From the NCBI GenBank assembly GCA_001592805.2, contig CP051142.1, positions 3,410,001 through 3,474,000 on the forward strand: a stretch of 64,000 nt of DNA, given 5' to 3'. Below the pieces are notes generated by a model. That model saw only the letters and a list, made by a program, of their open reading frames with translations, searched no databases and was not told the DNA's origin. This stretch comes from Peltaster fructicola (taxonomy: Eukaryota > Ascomycota > Dothideomycetes). The translations under genes and the position numbers were made by a program. Position 1 is the first letter of the stretch. Each line of letters starts with the position of its first letter. Below are positions 1 through 10,698 of this stretch, piece after piece.

Positions 1-2759
1 GATCACCACAACCACCACCACAACAACAGAACCAGACCTCCCGATCACAGACTCCAAACTTCGGCGCCTTCACCAACCAGCAGACAGCTGCCCAGCAGTT
101 CCAGCAAGGCGCGACTCCCACTCCATACGGTCACCTTCAGCAACCAGGCTCTACGCAAGCCACTCCTTCTCCCACCATGCAGAATCAGCAATTTCGCCAG
201 CCTGCGCGAATGGCCAACGCCTCACCGAGTCCATTCCCGCAAGGACAAGCCAATTTCGCCAACCAGCAGAACATGACACAGCAGAACTCAATGGCGCAGG
301 GGCAGATGAACATGGGTCAACAGTTCAACATGGGTAACAACATGGGTGTGGGCAACAATGCACAAGCTGGAGGTATGAACGCCGCACTCGTGGCTCAACA
401 ACGACAATATCAGATGCGGCTCATGCAACAGCAAATGGCTATGCAGCAAAGACAGAATGGAGGTGCCATGCAGAATCGCACTGGTGGTAATGCCGCTTTC
501 AACGCGAATCAGATGACATCAACCATGCAAAATGGCCAAGCACCTACCCAACAGCAACAACATCAACTCAAACGTCAGCAATTTCTGTCACAGTGTGGTG
601 CCTATGTCGCCAAAACAGGACGTCCCTTCAACCCGAACCCATCAATCAGCGGCAAGCCGCTCGATCTCTACAATCTGTTCACTTGCGTGATATCAGGCGG
701 AGGAAGTGGTGCCATTGAAAGACAAGGCCAATGGCAAAATGTCGCGACAAAGCTCGGCTTCAGCCAAGCTCAATACCCTGGCGCCGCAGAGGAGGTGAAG
801 AATGTCTTCATCAGTTCCGTTGCGCTTTATGAGAAAGCATGGATGACTGCGAAAGTTTCACAGAAGCAAGAGCAAGCTCGGTTACATGCCCAACAAATGG
901 CAGGCGGCTTTGGTACACCTCCACAGTCGTCTCCTACGAAGATGATGCCACCTGCAGTGCAAGCCAACCAGCAACAGGCATTCAATGCACAGTTTCCGCA
1001 AGCTCAACAGCCGCAGGCAACACCGCAGCCCTCAGCTCAAGCTACGCCGGTCGCAGCACACGCATCGCTGCCACAGAATGGTGCAACCACTCCACAAGCT
1101 ATGCAGGGCCTCCATCGCCGCAACAGCAGCATGAGGAAACAGGAAACTCCGCAAGCAGTGCCAGCACCATCCCCAATGTCTCAAGTCAAGCCGTCACCTG
1201 TTGTCAAAGCTATAGTGAAACCGCTGAGGAGAAACGAGCCTGAAATGCAGAGTCCAACGTACAGGCCTGTCATCTTCGCGAGCGACACAGATGGTGGCTA
1301 CAAGATACCAGCCTTGTTCGAGCTTGGCTCACAGATTGCGGCATGTATGCCACATCAACCCAGGTTTACAGAGATGGGCACGATCGATATACGTGCGATT
1401 GCTCTCAGCCTTGCGTCTGGCATTCACGGAGAGGTGCGATACGCTCTAGACATGCTTGCTGCCCTGTCTTCTGAGTTCTCGCCCTTTGAGCTGGAGAAGT
1501 GCGAAGATCTTATTGATGTCATTGTCGATTGTGCCGAAGATCAGACCGACATTCTCGCAGACAAGGCGGAGGAGGTGTCCGATTCTATCGACCTTCCGTC
1601 ATACGAAGACGTCGTTCGATGTGCCAGAACAGAAGCAGAGACGTTGCAGGATATCCCGGCTTTGGGCACTCAAGCTTACGATCTCGACCGCGCTGCCGAC
1701 AAGATCATTGCCATTACCACGGTTCTACGCAACCTGTCCTTCACTGAGCATAACCACCGACTGCTTACAAGCACCTCTGTGATCAAGTGGCTCAGCCATA
1801 CGCTACGACTGGCCGGCACACGCAACATGTTCTTGAGGACATACCTTAACCTGCAGGACTTCTACAAGGACGTCATCATCTTCTTATCAAACATCACGCA
1901 ATCACTGGAGCTGCCTAATCGTGATGATGCATTGCATATCCTTCACTTCCTGCTGGTCTTCACACCACAGCCGGTGCCATTGCACACTGCATCCAATGGC
2001 AAGCTCACTTTCGTGTCATTTGTCCCAACAGTGCACCGGTATTTGCCTCCAGCCGTCGATTGCTTGGCCAAACTTCTCGCAAGACAAGATCCCAACCGTG
2101 TATTCTATCGCAGCATCTTCCATTCCCACAACACCTCAAACAGCAACACATCTGAGGAGGACCCCGTCGATCTCCTCACGCGCGCCTTTGCGCTGGCGAT
2201 TTCGGTCTTGCCGGATCGCAACAGGCTCTCTTCCAATCAAAAAGTGCAGCTATATACTGTTGTTGCGCGCCAAGCATACTTAACACAAGGCATGCTAGCA
2301 GCGGACATCCTGACGACTCTACTGCCCAGCGGCGAGTCAGATGTCGCGCGTGCCTGGATCGAGAGCGATGATGGCTGGGCTTCAAGCTTGCTCGGCTTGG
2401 CATCACTGCTGAGCGTTGAGCCGGATACACCAATGATTGGGCCAAAGGGGCAGCCTATGGACTGGCCCGTCGAGTCTTTCAAGCAGATTGCGCACCGCGC
2501 TCTCAGCATGATGAAACGACTGGCTGAGAAAGCCGGCAAAGGCTCCGCCAAACGGCTGCTCAACAGTCTCGCCAAGACAAATGAAGAAATGACCGGTGAT
2601 GGCAAAGCAGAAGACGGCATCGAGAACGTTGCTGCTAATCGGAAATGGGAAGGCATACCACAACAGCACAGCATCATTGGCGCCATGCTGCTTGGAACTG
2701 TAGATAGGGCGGCATTGAGCCTGCTGTGTGGTCTTCACGACTTGGCTACACAATCTTGA
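1..2759 (+). CDS. SWI1: SWI1-like ARID subunit of the SWI/SNF chromatin remodeller (5' partial)
   Basis: The frame is open from base 3 to the stop, so the start lies left of the window; the ATG at 177 is internal. The N-terminal third is low-complexity, rich in Gln, Asn and Met. It is followed by an ARID/BRIGHT DNA-binding domain (about residues 135-220 counted from the ATG at 177; motifs GKPLDLYNLF, WQNVATKLGF) and a second Gln/Pro-rich linker. The C-terminal half is a helical, armadillo-like region (for example NLSFTEHNHRLL). A Q/N-rich arm plus ARID plus a large helical C-terminus is the layout of yeast Swi1 and its fungal relatives, nuclear subunits that help recruit SWI/SNF to promoters. 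No intron is seen in this part. The gene converges on the hydrolase downstream. Family call is firm; the orthology is by architecture. Confidence 0.85.
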   Translation, partial: SPQPPPQQQNQTSRSQTPNFGAFTNQQTAAQQFQQGATPTPYGHLQQPGSTQATPSPTMQNQQFRQPARMANASPSPFPQGQANFANQQNMTQQNSMAQGQMNMGQQFNMGNNMGVGNNAQAGGMNAALVAQQRQYQMRLMQQQMAMQQRQNGGAMQNRTGGNAAFNANQMTSTMQNGQAPTQQQQHQLKRQQFLSQCGAYVAKTGRPFNPNPSISGKPLDLYNLFTCVISGGGSGAIERQGQWQNVATKLGFSQAQYPGAAEEVKNVFISSVALYEKAWMTAKVSQKQEQARLHAQQMAGGFGTPPQSSPTKMMPPAVQANQQQAFNAQFPQAQQPQATPQPSAQATPVAAHASLPQNGATTPQAMQGLHRRNSSMRKQETPQAVPAPSPMSQVKPSPVVKAIVKPLRRNEPEMQSPTYRPVIFASDTDGGYKIPALFELGSQIAACMPHQPRFTEMGTIDIRAIALSLASGIHGEVRYALDMLAALSSEFSPFELEKCEDLIDVIVDCAEDQTDILADKAEEVSDSIDLPSYEDVVRCARTEAETLQDIPALGTQAYDLDRAADKIIAITTVLRNLSFTEHNHRLLTSTSVIKWLSHTLRLAGTRNMFLRTYLNLQDFYKDVIIFLSNITQSLELPNRDDALHILHFLLVFTPQPVPLHTASNGKLTFVSFVPTVHRYLPPAVDCLAKLLARQDPNRVFYRSIFHSHNTSNSNTSEEDPVDLLTRAFALAISVLPDRNRLSSNQKVQLYTVVARQAYLTQGMLAADILTTLLPSGESDVARAWIESDDGWASSLLGLASLLSVEPDTPMIGPKGQPMDWPVESFKQIAHRALSMMKRLAEKAGKGSAKRLLNSLAKTNEEMTGDGKAEDGIENVAANRKWEGIPQQHSIIGAMLLGTVDRAALSLLCGLHDLATQS

Positions 2760-2885
2760 GCGAGAGTTGAATACTGCATTGCGTACTACCATGCACATAC
2801 TCGAAGCTGGGACGTGAAGTCGACTGCTGTACATACTTCATGAAGTTCAAGATCTTGTATTTTGCCTGTATACTACTAGACTCTA

Positions 2886-3937
2886 TCAAAACGACTTATG
2901 AAGTGGTACAAACTTGTGTAAGAATGCCACTTGATTCTCTAGATTCTCCATGTATGCTAATGCTCCCGGGTAGACGTCGAAGTGTCCGACACCTTCGTAC
3001 TCGTAAGTCGTTGCATTTGGCATCCTTGCGGCGAGCTTGGCTGCAGCTGGAGCTGAGACCACGTTGTCTGCAGAGCCAATACCGAGGTATGTAGGCAAAT
3101 GGCTCTGTGCTGCGGTGACATCAGGGCTGAAAGATGGTAGCTGGACGATGAATCGAGCTGAGAAGTTGCTGTATTCTGGACCTGGTGGGTTTGGTTGGAT
3201 CGACAGATAGCCTTCGTATGCGCCTGGCTGTGTCAAGAGACCGAACTGGCCAGTGTAGTTGGCGGCTGGAACATATATGGGGATGATCCGTTTTCGCTCG
3301 TTCCATATCGGCTAAGCTCAGCTTCACAAGGTCGGGAATGGTCTGCTGAGGAGTGAGTGCAGCTGTTGCAAGACCGTTGGTGTGTGGTACTTGCGAGATC
3401 ACACCGACCACGCCTGAGGAAGTATCATTGTAGAAGGCAGGACCAAGCGACAGAACTGTGCCGCCAGACAGTGAGCTGCCCCAAATGACGATACGAGACG
3501 CATCAACACCTTGGAGCTTCTTCGCAGCTGCGACAGCGGCCATGAAATCGGCTTGCTGGAGGCTGATGTCAACGATGTTACGAGGCACACCATCGCTTTG
3601 TCCCCAGTGGCGGTAGTCGAACTGCTCAGACGTCAGTCGTGCTTTCGATGAAGGACGTTGTACTTACTGTGGTAGCATGGTAGCCCGCTGCAGCGAATCG
3701 CTCTGCGTATGGTTGCAGCTTTGAGGTCTGTAAAGCAGCAAAACCGTGTCCCATCACAATGACAGGTGCCTTGGTTGCTGGCCTGCCTCTATCAAAGCGT
3801 CCCCATCGACTCGATGCGGCATTGCAAGATAGCTGCCAGTGATAAACAACTATCTGTGTGCCATTGGAATCGAAGGTGATGCGATCGACAGCAGTGACAC
3901 TTGCAATGAGTGTTGCTAGTATCGGAGTGATCTTCAT
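2886..3937 (-). pseudogene. Secreted alpha/beta hydrolase with a frame disruption
   Basis: Exon 1 (3937-3668) encodes a signal peptide (MKITPILATLIASVTAV) and the oxyanion-side motif VMGHGFAAL. A 46-bp GT-AG intron (3622-3667) joins it in frame to FDYRHWGQSDG. The nucleophile elbow GSSLSGG, a candidate acid in GSADNVV and the late histidine in EGVGHFDVYPG give a full Ser-Asp-His triad of the peptidase S15/dienelactone-hydrolase-like fold. The reading frame shifts near 3300-3310: the protein runs in one frame to KLSLAD and resumes one frame over as WNERKRIIPIYVPAANYTG. Loss of two bases in an AT run (gatatgg where gatatatgg would keep frame) would explain it, and I found no GT-AG intron with matching phase. 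It is either a recent pseudogene or an assembly error. The substrate is unknown. It is convergent with the SWI1-like gene. Confidence 0.7.
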
Positions 3938-4864
3938 GTCAGCGGGACTCTTTAGTAGGAGCTAGAGAGGGATCTTGCTTTCAGCTGATGTGTTAGCAGA
4001 CCGATGCATTAGGTGCCATGTCTGCTCATATACACGTTCTCGTGGGCGGATGGAAGTGATGACGCTGGGAACATCGCGACTTTATCCATTCCTGGCTGTC
4101 AGAGTGGACAGGCAGAGCAGCAGTCTCGCAGTCCATCAGCCTTGTAGTGTTGTGACAGTCTGGACCAATCTTAGACAGTGGGAAAGCTCGCGATTTCTGC
4201 TTTACATGGATTGTAGAAGCGTGGCTGCTCTGCTGGATCAACCATTGAGGTCGCGGACCCGCCTCTTTCGTCATCACACAAACATCAGATCATGTAGAAA
4301 GCTCATAGCTTGTGGCCGATCTGTGTTCTTCGATGATTACTGCCGAGCATCTGGGCTGGAGGAATCGAAAGCATGAGTGCGTCGTCCTGAGCATGATCCA
4401 TGTGTTGGTCACATGTTGCTATGCACTTTGTCTTGGCGGTACTGTAGCTCGGCAGCGCTCATGATCCTGCCACCGTCAGTGCATCATGAGGATGTGGTAA
4501 AGTCCTCAAGCAGAATGAGTCGCAGCATGAAATAGCTCCTGGTGTTAGGCTTGACGTCGAGCCATCGTTCAATGTTAGAGATGCCAGCTTAACTTCTCAT
4601 AGCAGTCTACGGACGGTATGCTGCTCGTGTCTGCCACGATGTTCATGAGTGTCGGTCTTGTGGCTGTAAGAGTGTCTCAGGCAGCAAAACACGCGAGATC
4701 AGCGTCTCTATATTGACGCGAAGCGCGTGCTTCCCAAAATAGCCGCCTCAACTGCTTACGCCGCCACAGAAGCTTCTGGGTGTTGCGCAGGCTGCTGAGC
4801 TTCTACGCAAGCCGGTCAACCGTTTCGAATACTCCGTATTAAAACGCTCTAGCTGCGCGCAATC
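3938..4864. other. Intergenic region between divergent hydrolase and CUZ1 genes
   Basis: About 0.9 kb with no convincing gene. Open frames of up to 133 codons occur but lack recognisable motifs and start or splice context. It presumably holds both promoters. Confidence 0.6.
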
Positions 4865-5847
4865 ATGGCAGCCTCTTCGGAAATTCCAGAGAGCTACAGC
4901 AAGATGTCTGTGGGAGACGTGGAGGCAATCGGCGCACACTGCCAGATGACGTTCTGTCACCAGCTAGACTTCCTGCCTTTCAAGTGCGAGAGTTGTCAAG
5001 GGTAGGTAAGGGATATATGGACTGGCATGTACGAGAGCCATACTGACTCGACGCCAGGAAGTTTTGCCTCGATCACCGTACAGAATCAGCACATAGTTGT
5101 CCACAAGCAGGCGCATGGGCTCGACGACGAGCCCAAGCGAATGGCCTATCCACGACTTCACGAACCGCATCGCCGAGACCTAACATCCTCACACACGAGC
5201 AGCAATGTTCGCTGCCAGCATGCAAGACCCTCATAGATACGCCTCTGGTCACAGGAGTGCTGTGCGAAACCTGCAATCGGCGTTATTGCCTCAAACACAG
5301 GATGGCCTATGAGCACGAATGCTCAAAGCTGGCACCGATAGGAGCGAGGACAAACAACGCACAGGCAGCTAGAGAAAGAGGTCTGGCAGCGCTAGAGAAG
5401 CTGCGGGCTTGGGGCGCATCTAAGAAGAGTGCTGTTAAGGTGCCACAAACGAAATCGAGAGTACAGGCGGCTACAAGACTGACTGAGGTCACCAACCTGA
5501 AGAGGACAGCTAAAGGAGATGTGAAGATACCTGCGGAGAAGAGAATATTTCTGTTCGTTGAGGCTTCGTCAGATACACTGGTAGCCAAGCTTCAGAAGGG
5601 CTCGTTCTTCTACTCGGTGGACTACTCTGTTGGAAGGATGCTGGACCTTGCGGCAACGAGTTTGCAAGTAAGCAATGTCAACAACAGATCAGGCTCTGAG
5701 GAGGACAAGCTTAGGGTATTCCATGTGGAAGGAGGTCGACTGCTAGACTTCAATGAGAAGCTAGGCGCAGTACTTCAGACCGGCAATACACTGGTATTGC
5801 TTCGTGGCGTAGGCGCAGATATGGCAAAGACGCCGGATAATACATAA
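4865..5847 (+). CDS. CUZ1: AN1 zinc-finger and ubiquitin-like protein (CUZ1/ZFAND1 type)
   Basis: Two exons, 4865-5001 and 5058-5847, around a 56-bp intron (5002-5057), give 308 residues. Two AN1-type zinc fingers lie in tandem at about residues 25-60 (CQMTFCHQLDFLPFKCESC, then FCLDHR) and 85-125 (CSLPACK, CETCNRRYCLKHR). The intron splits the first finger and splicing restores it. A basic linker leads to a C-terminal ubiquitin-like region (EKRIFLFVEASSD to NTLVLLRGVG). This order matches yeast Cuz1 and human ZFAND1, cytosolic adaptors that link Cdc48/p97 and the proteasome, notably under arsenite stress. The function is from the family; the domains are directly visible. Confidence 0.88.
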
Positions 5848-6120
5848 TGATCGCCTGCTCATGTAATCCATCTTGACCACTGTTGAGATCATCGACCAGG
5901 GGTCCGTGCTGAATCTCCTGGTGACGCTATCGGCTCGAAAGCTTCCACATGCGTTCGCCTTCGATCTTCTATCATCTTCGCCGCTTGCTATAGTTGCTAC
6001 CTCGCGCATCTGCATGGGCTCGGAGTCCTAATCTTTTCAGTCCGCGCAGTCTTGGTGATCGAAAGCCCTCCCGCACCTTCATCTCGGCTTCTACAACACT
6101 CCAAAGCTGATCACGAGAGC

Positions 6121-9100
6121 ATGATTTCAGGACAACGACTGTCGTTACGAGTCGTTCAGCACTCATCGCGGAGATACTACAGCACATCTAGAGGCGTGTG
6201 TGCAACATGTCGGGGTCTCCTACAGGCACAACGACAAGTCGTGCGCCAGCGATTTGAGCCACAATCGTCGACGATCATTTCGCTATCTCGAGGCTTTACA
6301 TCATCGTCAGCCAGACGGAAAGAGAAGCCTCCTACATCGGATGAGCCTCAGGACGAGCAAGAGGAGATAAAGAAGGAGTTGGAGCAGAAAGATGAAGACC
6401 TGAAAGAGGCGAAGAACAAACCACCGACCCCATCACTTACACCCATTGCGCTCGATGGCGCTGGAGGCAGTGCAGGCGATGCAGGTAGCGGCGATGGCGG
6501 TAATAGGAAGCGTAAGACGCCTGACCGCGCTCTAGCAAAACCCTCAGTACCCGAGGTGTATCCTCAGGTCATGGCCATACCGATAGCACAGCGACCACTA
6601 TTCCCTGGATTCTACAAGGCCATTACGATTAGAGATCCCAACGTTATTGCAGCAGTTCAGGAGCTGCTAAAGCGCGGACAGAGCTATGTTGGAGCTTTCT
6701 TGCTGAAGGATTCTGAGAGCAGTCAAGATGTCATCAACGACCCGAGCGAAGTGTATGATGTCGGTACGTTCTGTCAGATCACAGGTGCATTTCCAGCAGG
6801 GCAGGGAAGTGAGAAGGCACTACAAGCAGTCCTCTACCCACATCGACGCATAAAGATGACCGAGCTCATTCCACCAAACAAATCCGCAGCACCGGCAGTC
6901 TCTCAAGCCACGATAGAGCCTGCGACGCAGACAGAGTCGAAGGAGACTGAGACTGACAGCAAGAAGGGTGATGTTGTGGCGAGCTTTGAAGAGCAGAATG
7001 TGGACAAAACTGCACAAGCAAAGACCACAGTAGGGCCAACATCATTCCTGCATGACTGGCCTGTCAGTCTCGTCAATGTCGAGAACCTCGCCGATGAGCC
7101 GTTCGACAAGAAGTCGCCTACAATTAGAGCCTTGATCTCAGAGATCGTCAACACTTGCAAGGAGATCGGCAATGTCAACAACCTGTTTAGGGATCATGTA
7201 TCAGCATTCGCCATGTCCCAGTCTGCAGCGAACATCTCCGACGAGCCGGCAAAGCTGGCCGACTTTGCTGCAGCAGTCTCTGGAGGCGAGATGGAGGAGG
7301 CGCAGGGCGTACTCGCATCCTTGAACATCGAGCAGCGACTCAGCAAGGCCCTCGAGGTAATCAAGAAGGAATACATGAATGCACAGCTCAGCAGTAAGAT
7401 ATCGAAAGACGTTGAGACCAAGATCCAGAAACGACAACGTGAGTATTGGCTTATGGAGCAGATGAAGGGCATCCGTCGAGAGCTTGGCTTGGAGAGCGAC
7501 GGCAAGGACAAGCTTGTTGAGAAGTTCAAGGAGAAGGCCAACAAGCTCGCAATGCCTGAAGCTGTCAAAAAGGTCTTCGACGAAGAGTTGAATAAGCTTG
7601 CACACCTCGAGCCTGCCGCCAGCGAGTTCAATGTCACCAGGAACTACCTAGACTGGCTCACACAGATCCCTTGGGGCCAGAGGAGTCCCGAAAACTTCGG
7701 AATTAAGCATGCTAAGGAAGTGCTCGACGAAGATCACTATGGTCTCAAGGACGTCAAGGATCGCATTCTGGAGTTCATCGCCGTGGGCAAGCTGAGAGGA
7801 ACTGTAGAGGGCAAGATATTGTGTATGGTCGGACCGCCAGGTGTCGGAAAGACCTCGATCGGCAAGTCAATCGCGCGAGCTCTGAACCGTCAGTACTATC
7901 GTTTCAGCGTGGGTGGTCTGACGGATGTGGCTGAGATCAAGGGACACCGAAGGACATATGTTGGTGCCTTACCAGGACGAATCATACAGGCCTTGAAGAA
8001 GTGCCAGACCGAGAACCCACTTGTGCTGATTGATGAGGTAGACAAGATTGGTCGTGGACATCAGGGCGACCCGTCGAGCGCATTGCTGGAATTGCTCGAT
8101 CCTGAGCAGAACAGCTCGTTCCTGGACCACTACATGGATGTTCCTGTAGATCTGTCAAAGGTGCTCTTCGTGTGCACAGCTAATATGACAGACACAATAC
8201 CTCGACCTCTACTCGATCGTATGGAACTGATTGAGCTCTCCGGATATGTCGCAGATGAGAAGATGGCTATCGCAGATCGATACCTCTCACCGCAAGCCAA
8301 GGAGCTCAGTGGACTAAAGGACGTCGACGTCGAGCTCACACAGGACGCTATTGTAGAGCTGATCAACAAGTATTGTCGAGAGTCTGGTGTGCGAAATCTC
8401 AAGAAGCAGATTGAAAAAGTCTACAGGAAGTCTGCGCTGAAGATCATCCAAGATCTCGGCGAGGATGCGTTCGCAGAAGAGCAAGCTATGACCGAGGAGG
8501 GCAAGAAGGCAGCTGAGGAGTCTGCAAAGGACGAGACACCAGTCGAGGAGACGCCAGCCACGATCGCAAAAGAGACGACAGAAACACCAAGGAAAGCATT
8601 GAAGGTGCCAGACTCAGTACACGTGCGCATCGAGAAGGACAACCTCAAGGACTATATCGGTCCACCTGTCTTTACCTCCGACAGATTATACGACAAGACA
8701 CCACCTGGTGTGGCAATGGGTCTTGCCTGGACACAGATGGGAGGCGCAGCTCTATATGTCGAAACCATCCTCGACAGCGCGCTGTCATACAACTCACGAC
8801 CTGGCTTCGAGCGTACTGGTAACCTCAAGCCGGTGATGAAAGAGAGTACAACAATCGCCTATTCCTTCGCCAAGGGTCTGCTTGCCAAGCAGTATCCGGG
8901 CAATAGATTCTTCGAGAAAGCGAAGCTCCACATGCACGTGCCTGAGGGTGCAGTGCCCAAGGACGGACCTAGTGCTGGTATTACCATGGCTACGAGTCTG
9001 CTCTCACTGGCGCTGGATCACCCGTTGGATCCCACGATCGCAATGACTGGTGAGCTCACGACCATTGGAAAGGTGCTGAGGATTGGTGGTCTCCGGGAGA

Positions 9101-9399
9101 AGACTGTTGCTGCTAGACGAGCAGGCGCAAAGATGGTCATCTTTCCGAAGGATAATACGAGCGATTGGCTCGAGTTGCCAGAGGTAAGTACTCTTGTCAT
9201 GCAGTCGTCAGTCATTGCTAACTCGTGACAGAATATCAAAGAGGGTATCGAGGGCAAGCCTGTCGATTGGTACTCGGATGTGTTCGATCTAGTCTTCAAG
9301 AACGTCGATGAAGCTCAAGCAAACACACGATGGAAGAAGGCACTCGCCAAGCCTCCCAAGGAGGAAGTCGACGAGGATGAGCACCACCATGTAGAATAG
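6121..9399 (+). CDS. PIM1: Mitochondrial Lon protease (PIM1)
   Basis: ATP-dependent serine protease of the mitochondrial matrix that degrades damaged proteins. Exons 6121-9183 and 9232-9399 flank a 48-bp intron and give 1076 residues, the usual size. I chose the ATG at 6121 because it opens an Arg/Ser-rich presequence (MISGQRLSLRVVQHSSRRYY) and no earlier in-frame ATG exists. The order is: acidic/Lys linker, Lon substrate-binding domain (from about 160, with a Thr/Lys-rich insert), Walker A GPPGVGKTS (about 570), Walker B VLIDEVDKIG (about 634), sensor helices, and the protease domain. The catalytic Ser is in PKDGPSAG (about 951) and the Lys in LREKTVAARR (about 994), the standard spacing. 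The short second exon carries the acidic, His-containing C-terminus. Confidence 0.96.
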
Positions 9400-10698
9400 A
9401 CGGCTGCATTGACCGGCGAAGAAACACATGCGAGCCTTACCCACGATATATAGCACACACGCCCACCCTGTACACAAAGCAACTCATCTCAGCACGCTCG
9501 TCAGATCGTCTTTCCGTTGACGACTTTGACCTCAACTGATATGATTACGAGCCTGATAGATCCGGAGGGCTTCCGGGGGCTGCATCCTGCGAGCCCAGCA
9601 GAGTGGAATGAGCCGCCGTTGTCATCCTGAACCATGCAAGCCCTGTGCGTCCGTCAAGAGCTTAATGTAAAAACTCTCATACGACATCAATCAGGCGATT
9701 GCATGGTTACATACTTCCTCAATGGTACCTTGCCATGCTCAGATATCATCTACTCCAGCGTGACGTGCCAGAGATTGCACGCTGGGTGCCAGCTGAGAGT
9801 CGGGATGCCAAGAGTGTCTCAGAACATCATTGGTACAGGCTATTTTTGCACAGCGTGGCACTCTTAAGTGGAAGTCAGTATTGCAAGCCACATGCGTGCA
9901 TGCAGAGCTTGATTTCTCCCTGGCTGGCTAGCTGCGAGACTCCGCCTACAATGTGCATCGCTCTTTGGTGATTAGTCGTTGCGATCGTTGAGCTTCATCG
10001 TCTAAAACATACTTCGTCCGGTGAAGCAGCGATCGAGCGTGGAGTAATCGACCCTAGAGTCAATTAGCCTCACCGTTTGATCTCGTAACTCTCTTCGACG
10101 AACAACATCATCTCCTCCTCGCCAGGGTATACTCGACGTGGGAGAGTGGTACATCCATGAGCGTCGATCCAGCCTGCCTATCAGGTACGCATGAACACTC
10201 CATGAGCCGCAGTCGCGCAAGGTGCTAATCAGTGGCCACAACAGGCCAGCGCCGTGAGCTGGTCGATATTGCTCGGATGAATAGAATGGCTCAGCAAAGG
10301 ACAACCCCTCAATGTGCTGCTGGTAGAGACGGGAAAGAGGCCAAGATCACTATCTGTCCGAGCCAACCTGGACAGAAAACACCCTCCAGGGCTCTCACAC
10401 ACTAGTCCCAAAGCCAAACTAGACAGCATTTCATGCCTCGCCATTCACCACAAGCGTACGACCTGTGCAGAACTCCCATCTCTAGACCACCTTGTCTCTT
10501 CCTTCTTCTGCTATCCAGACTCGTTTTCCTTCTCGTCGCTAGCGAAGAGCGCGGCCACCTTGGACGATCCTCTTCCACAGTCGTGTTCGTTCCTCGGACC
10601 AGGATCAGTAACGAGGTTGCGGAGCCGTCACTGGCGCAATTGCGACCATGCTGTGCGCTCGAAATCTACAGTATCGACTCGGCCGTTGACGAGACGAC
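9400..10698. other. Long region upstream of the Zn2Cys6 regulator
   Basis: About 1.3 kb without a supported gene. The last 270 bases contain an upstream ATG (10433) whose frame stays open to 10831, overlapping the regulator's start in another frame. If the transcript begins upstream of it, this would act as an overlapping uORF. The rest shows nothing I can assign. Confidence 0.5.

Noticed and set aside
10002-10444. Open frames of 70-100 codons upstream of the Zn2Cys6 regulator
   Set aside because: They overlap on both strands, have no motifs and no splice context.
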